A DNA stretch of 6,763 bases from an uncultured Oscillospiraceae bacterium (lineage in GTDB: Bacteria > Bacillota > Clostridia > Oscillospirales > Ruminococcaceae): assembly GCA_900556255.1 (NCBI GenBank), contig USNZ01000069.1, positions 1-6,763 on the forward strand, given 5' to 3'. The position numbers and the translations under genes were made by a program. The notes below the pieces were generated by a model, which had not been told where the DNA came from, did not search any database, and saw only the letters and a program-made list of their open reading frames with translations. Shown here in pieces: positions 5,956 to 6,763 of the stretch (position 1 is its first letter; the number at the start of each line of letters is the position of its first letter).

Positions 5956-6763
5956 TTAGCCCTTAACGGCACCGGCGGAAATACCGTCGATGAAGGCATC
6001 CTGTGCGCAGAAGAAAACAACCAACTGCGGGATGATGGAAATCAGGGACAATGCCAGGATACGGTTCCAGTTGAAGCCGTTGTCGGCGTCCATGGACATT
6101 TTGACAAAGATGGACATGGGGTATTTGCTGGGGGTCTGGACGTAAAGCAGGGGACCCATAAAGTCGTTGCAGCTCCACATAAACTGGAACAGCGCACACG
6201 CTACCAGAGAGGGGCTGAGCATGGGGCAGATGATCTTGTACAGGATCTTAACCGAGCCGCAGCCGTCGATGGCGGCCGCTTCGTCGAGGTCGTGGGGGAT
6301 GCTGCGCATAAACTGCACCAGCTGGTAGACGAAGTAGGTTTCGGTGGCAAACAGGGTGGGCACCCACAGGGGCAGATACCACTTGCTGTTGATCCAGCCG
6401 AAGGAGTTGTACATCAGGTACTGGGGAACGTTCAGAACGACCTGCGGCAGGAACAGGGTGGAGATCATAATGCCGAACAGCAGGTTCTTTCCGCGGAACT
6501 GGAAACGGCTGAAGCCGTAGGCAGCCACCACGGAGGAAATGACCGTAAATACGACTTTGGGCAGAACGTAGCTGTAAGTGTTCAGGAAGGCACGCCAGAT
6601 ATCGATGTCGCCGCCGTAGTTGGAGGTAACGGCATCCACGTAACCCTGCAGGGTGGGGTTGGCGGTGACAAAGCCAATGCCGGAGAAGATCTCGGCGTTG
6701 CTCTTAAAGGTGGCGCCGATCATCCAGACCAGCGGGTAGATCATGATAACGCCGACAAGGATC
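5956..6763 (-). CDS. Carbohydrate ABC transporter permease, MalG type (5' end outside window)
   Basis: This is one of the two membrane subunits of a sugar ABC importer (CUT1 family, binding-protein-dependent permease). About 268 residues are visible, close to the full 275-290; the frame stays open to the right edge, so the true start and first few residues are missing, and the internal Met at 6744 lies within the first membrane helix (ILVGVIMIYPLVWMI). Six hydrophobic segments can be followed. The cytoplasmic EAA loop, DLDEAAAIDGCGSVKILYKIICPMLSP, starts near visible residue 158 and docks on the ATPase; Gly follows EAA at the usual distance. The C-terminus FIDGISAGAVKG is typical. The partner permease and binding protein genes are probably upstream beyond the window. 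Next to the pectin genes it most likely imports oligogalacturonides or rhamnogalacturonan fragments, as YtcP/YesQ-type permeases do in Bacillus; the substrate here is inferred. Confidence 0.93.
   Translation of the reverse strand, partial: ILVGVIMIYPLVWMIGATFKSNAEIFSGIGFVTANPTLQGYVDAVTSNYGGDIDIWRAFLNTYSYVLPKVVFTVISSVVAAYGFSRFQFRGKNLLFGIMISTLFLPQVVLNVPQYLMYNSFGWINSKWYLPLWVPTLFATETYFVYQLVQFMRSIPHDLDEAAAIDGCGSVKILYKIICPMLSPSLVACALFQFMWSCNDFMGPLLYVQTPSKYPMSIFVKMSMDADNGFNWNRILALSLISIIPQLVVFFCAQDAFIDGISAGAVKG

Overview
The window is high-GC DNA with Gram-positive signals: AGGAGG-type ribosome binding sites, extended -10 promoters and intrinsic terminators with T-tracts. Gene content and the packing of a carbohydrate-use locus suggest a gut Clostridia member of the Oscillospiraceae/Ruminococcaceae type (Faecalibacterium, Gemmiger or Subdoligranulum-like). 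That placement is an inference from composition and gene content, not a database match.

Layout. From the left edge to 1125 lies the 5' part of a MATE-family efflux transporter gene on the minus strand, running off the window; its promoter and a palindromic operator-like site are at 1159-1210. From 4807 down to 1261, also on the minus strand, is a tight three-gene operon: a GH28 polygalacturonase, a GH105 unsaturated (rhamno)galacturonyl hydrolase, and a xylose-isomerase-like TIM-barrel sugar isomerase/epimerase. It ends in an intrinsic terminator at 1213-1253. An AraC-family regulator is divergently transcribed on the plus strand (4921-5784). The roughly 110 bp between it and the operon hold overlapping divergent promoters, a near-palindrome and a spaced direct repeat. 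Back-to-back convergent terminators (5796-5825 and 5882-5927) separate the regulator from a carbohydrate ABC transporter permease gene on the minus strand, whose 5' end is beyond the right edge.

How it fits together. This is a pectin-oligosaccharide utilisation locus. The two hydrolases have no visible signal peptide, so they probably act in the cytoplasm on oligogalacturonides or rhamnogalacturonan fragments brought in by an ABC importer, of which the permease at the right is one membrane subunit. GH28 removes galacturonate, GH105 removes the unsaturated terminal uronate left by a pectate or rhamnogalacturonan lyase (not in this window), and the TIM-barrel protein may isomerise a released sugar. 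The AraC regulator, with a cupin sensor domain, is the likely sugar-responsive activator of the divergent operon. The MATE gene has its own promoter and is probably a functionally separate neighbour.

No RNA genes, insertion sequences, CRISPR arrays or prophage parts were seen. No stretch over 300 bases lacks a gene. I found no clearly new system. The items most worth checking are the divergent control region, the unassigned TIM-barrel isomerase and the palindrome at the MATE promoter.
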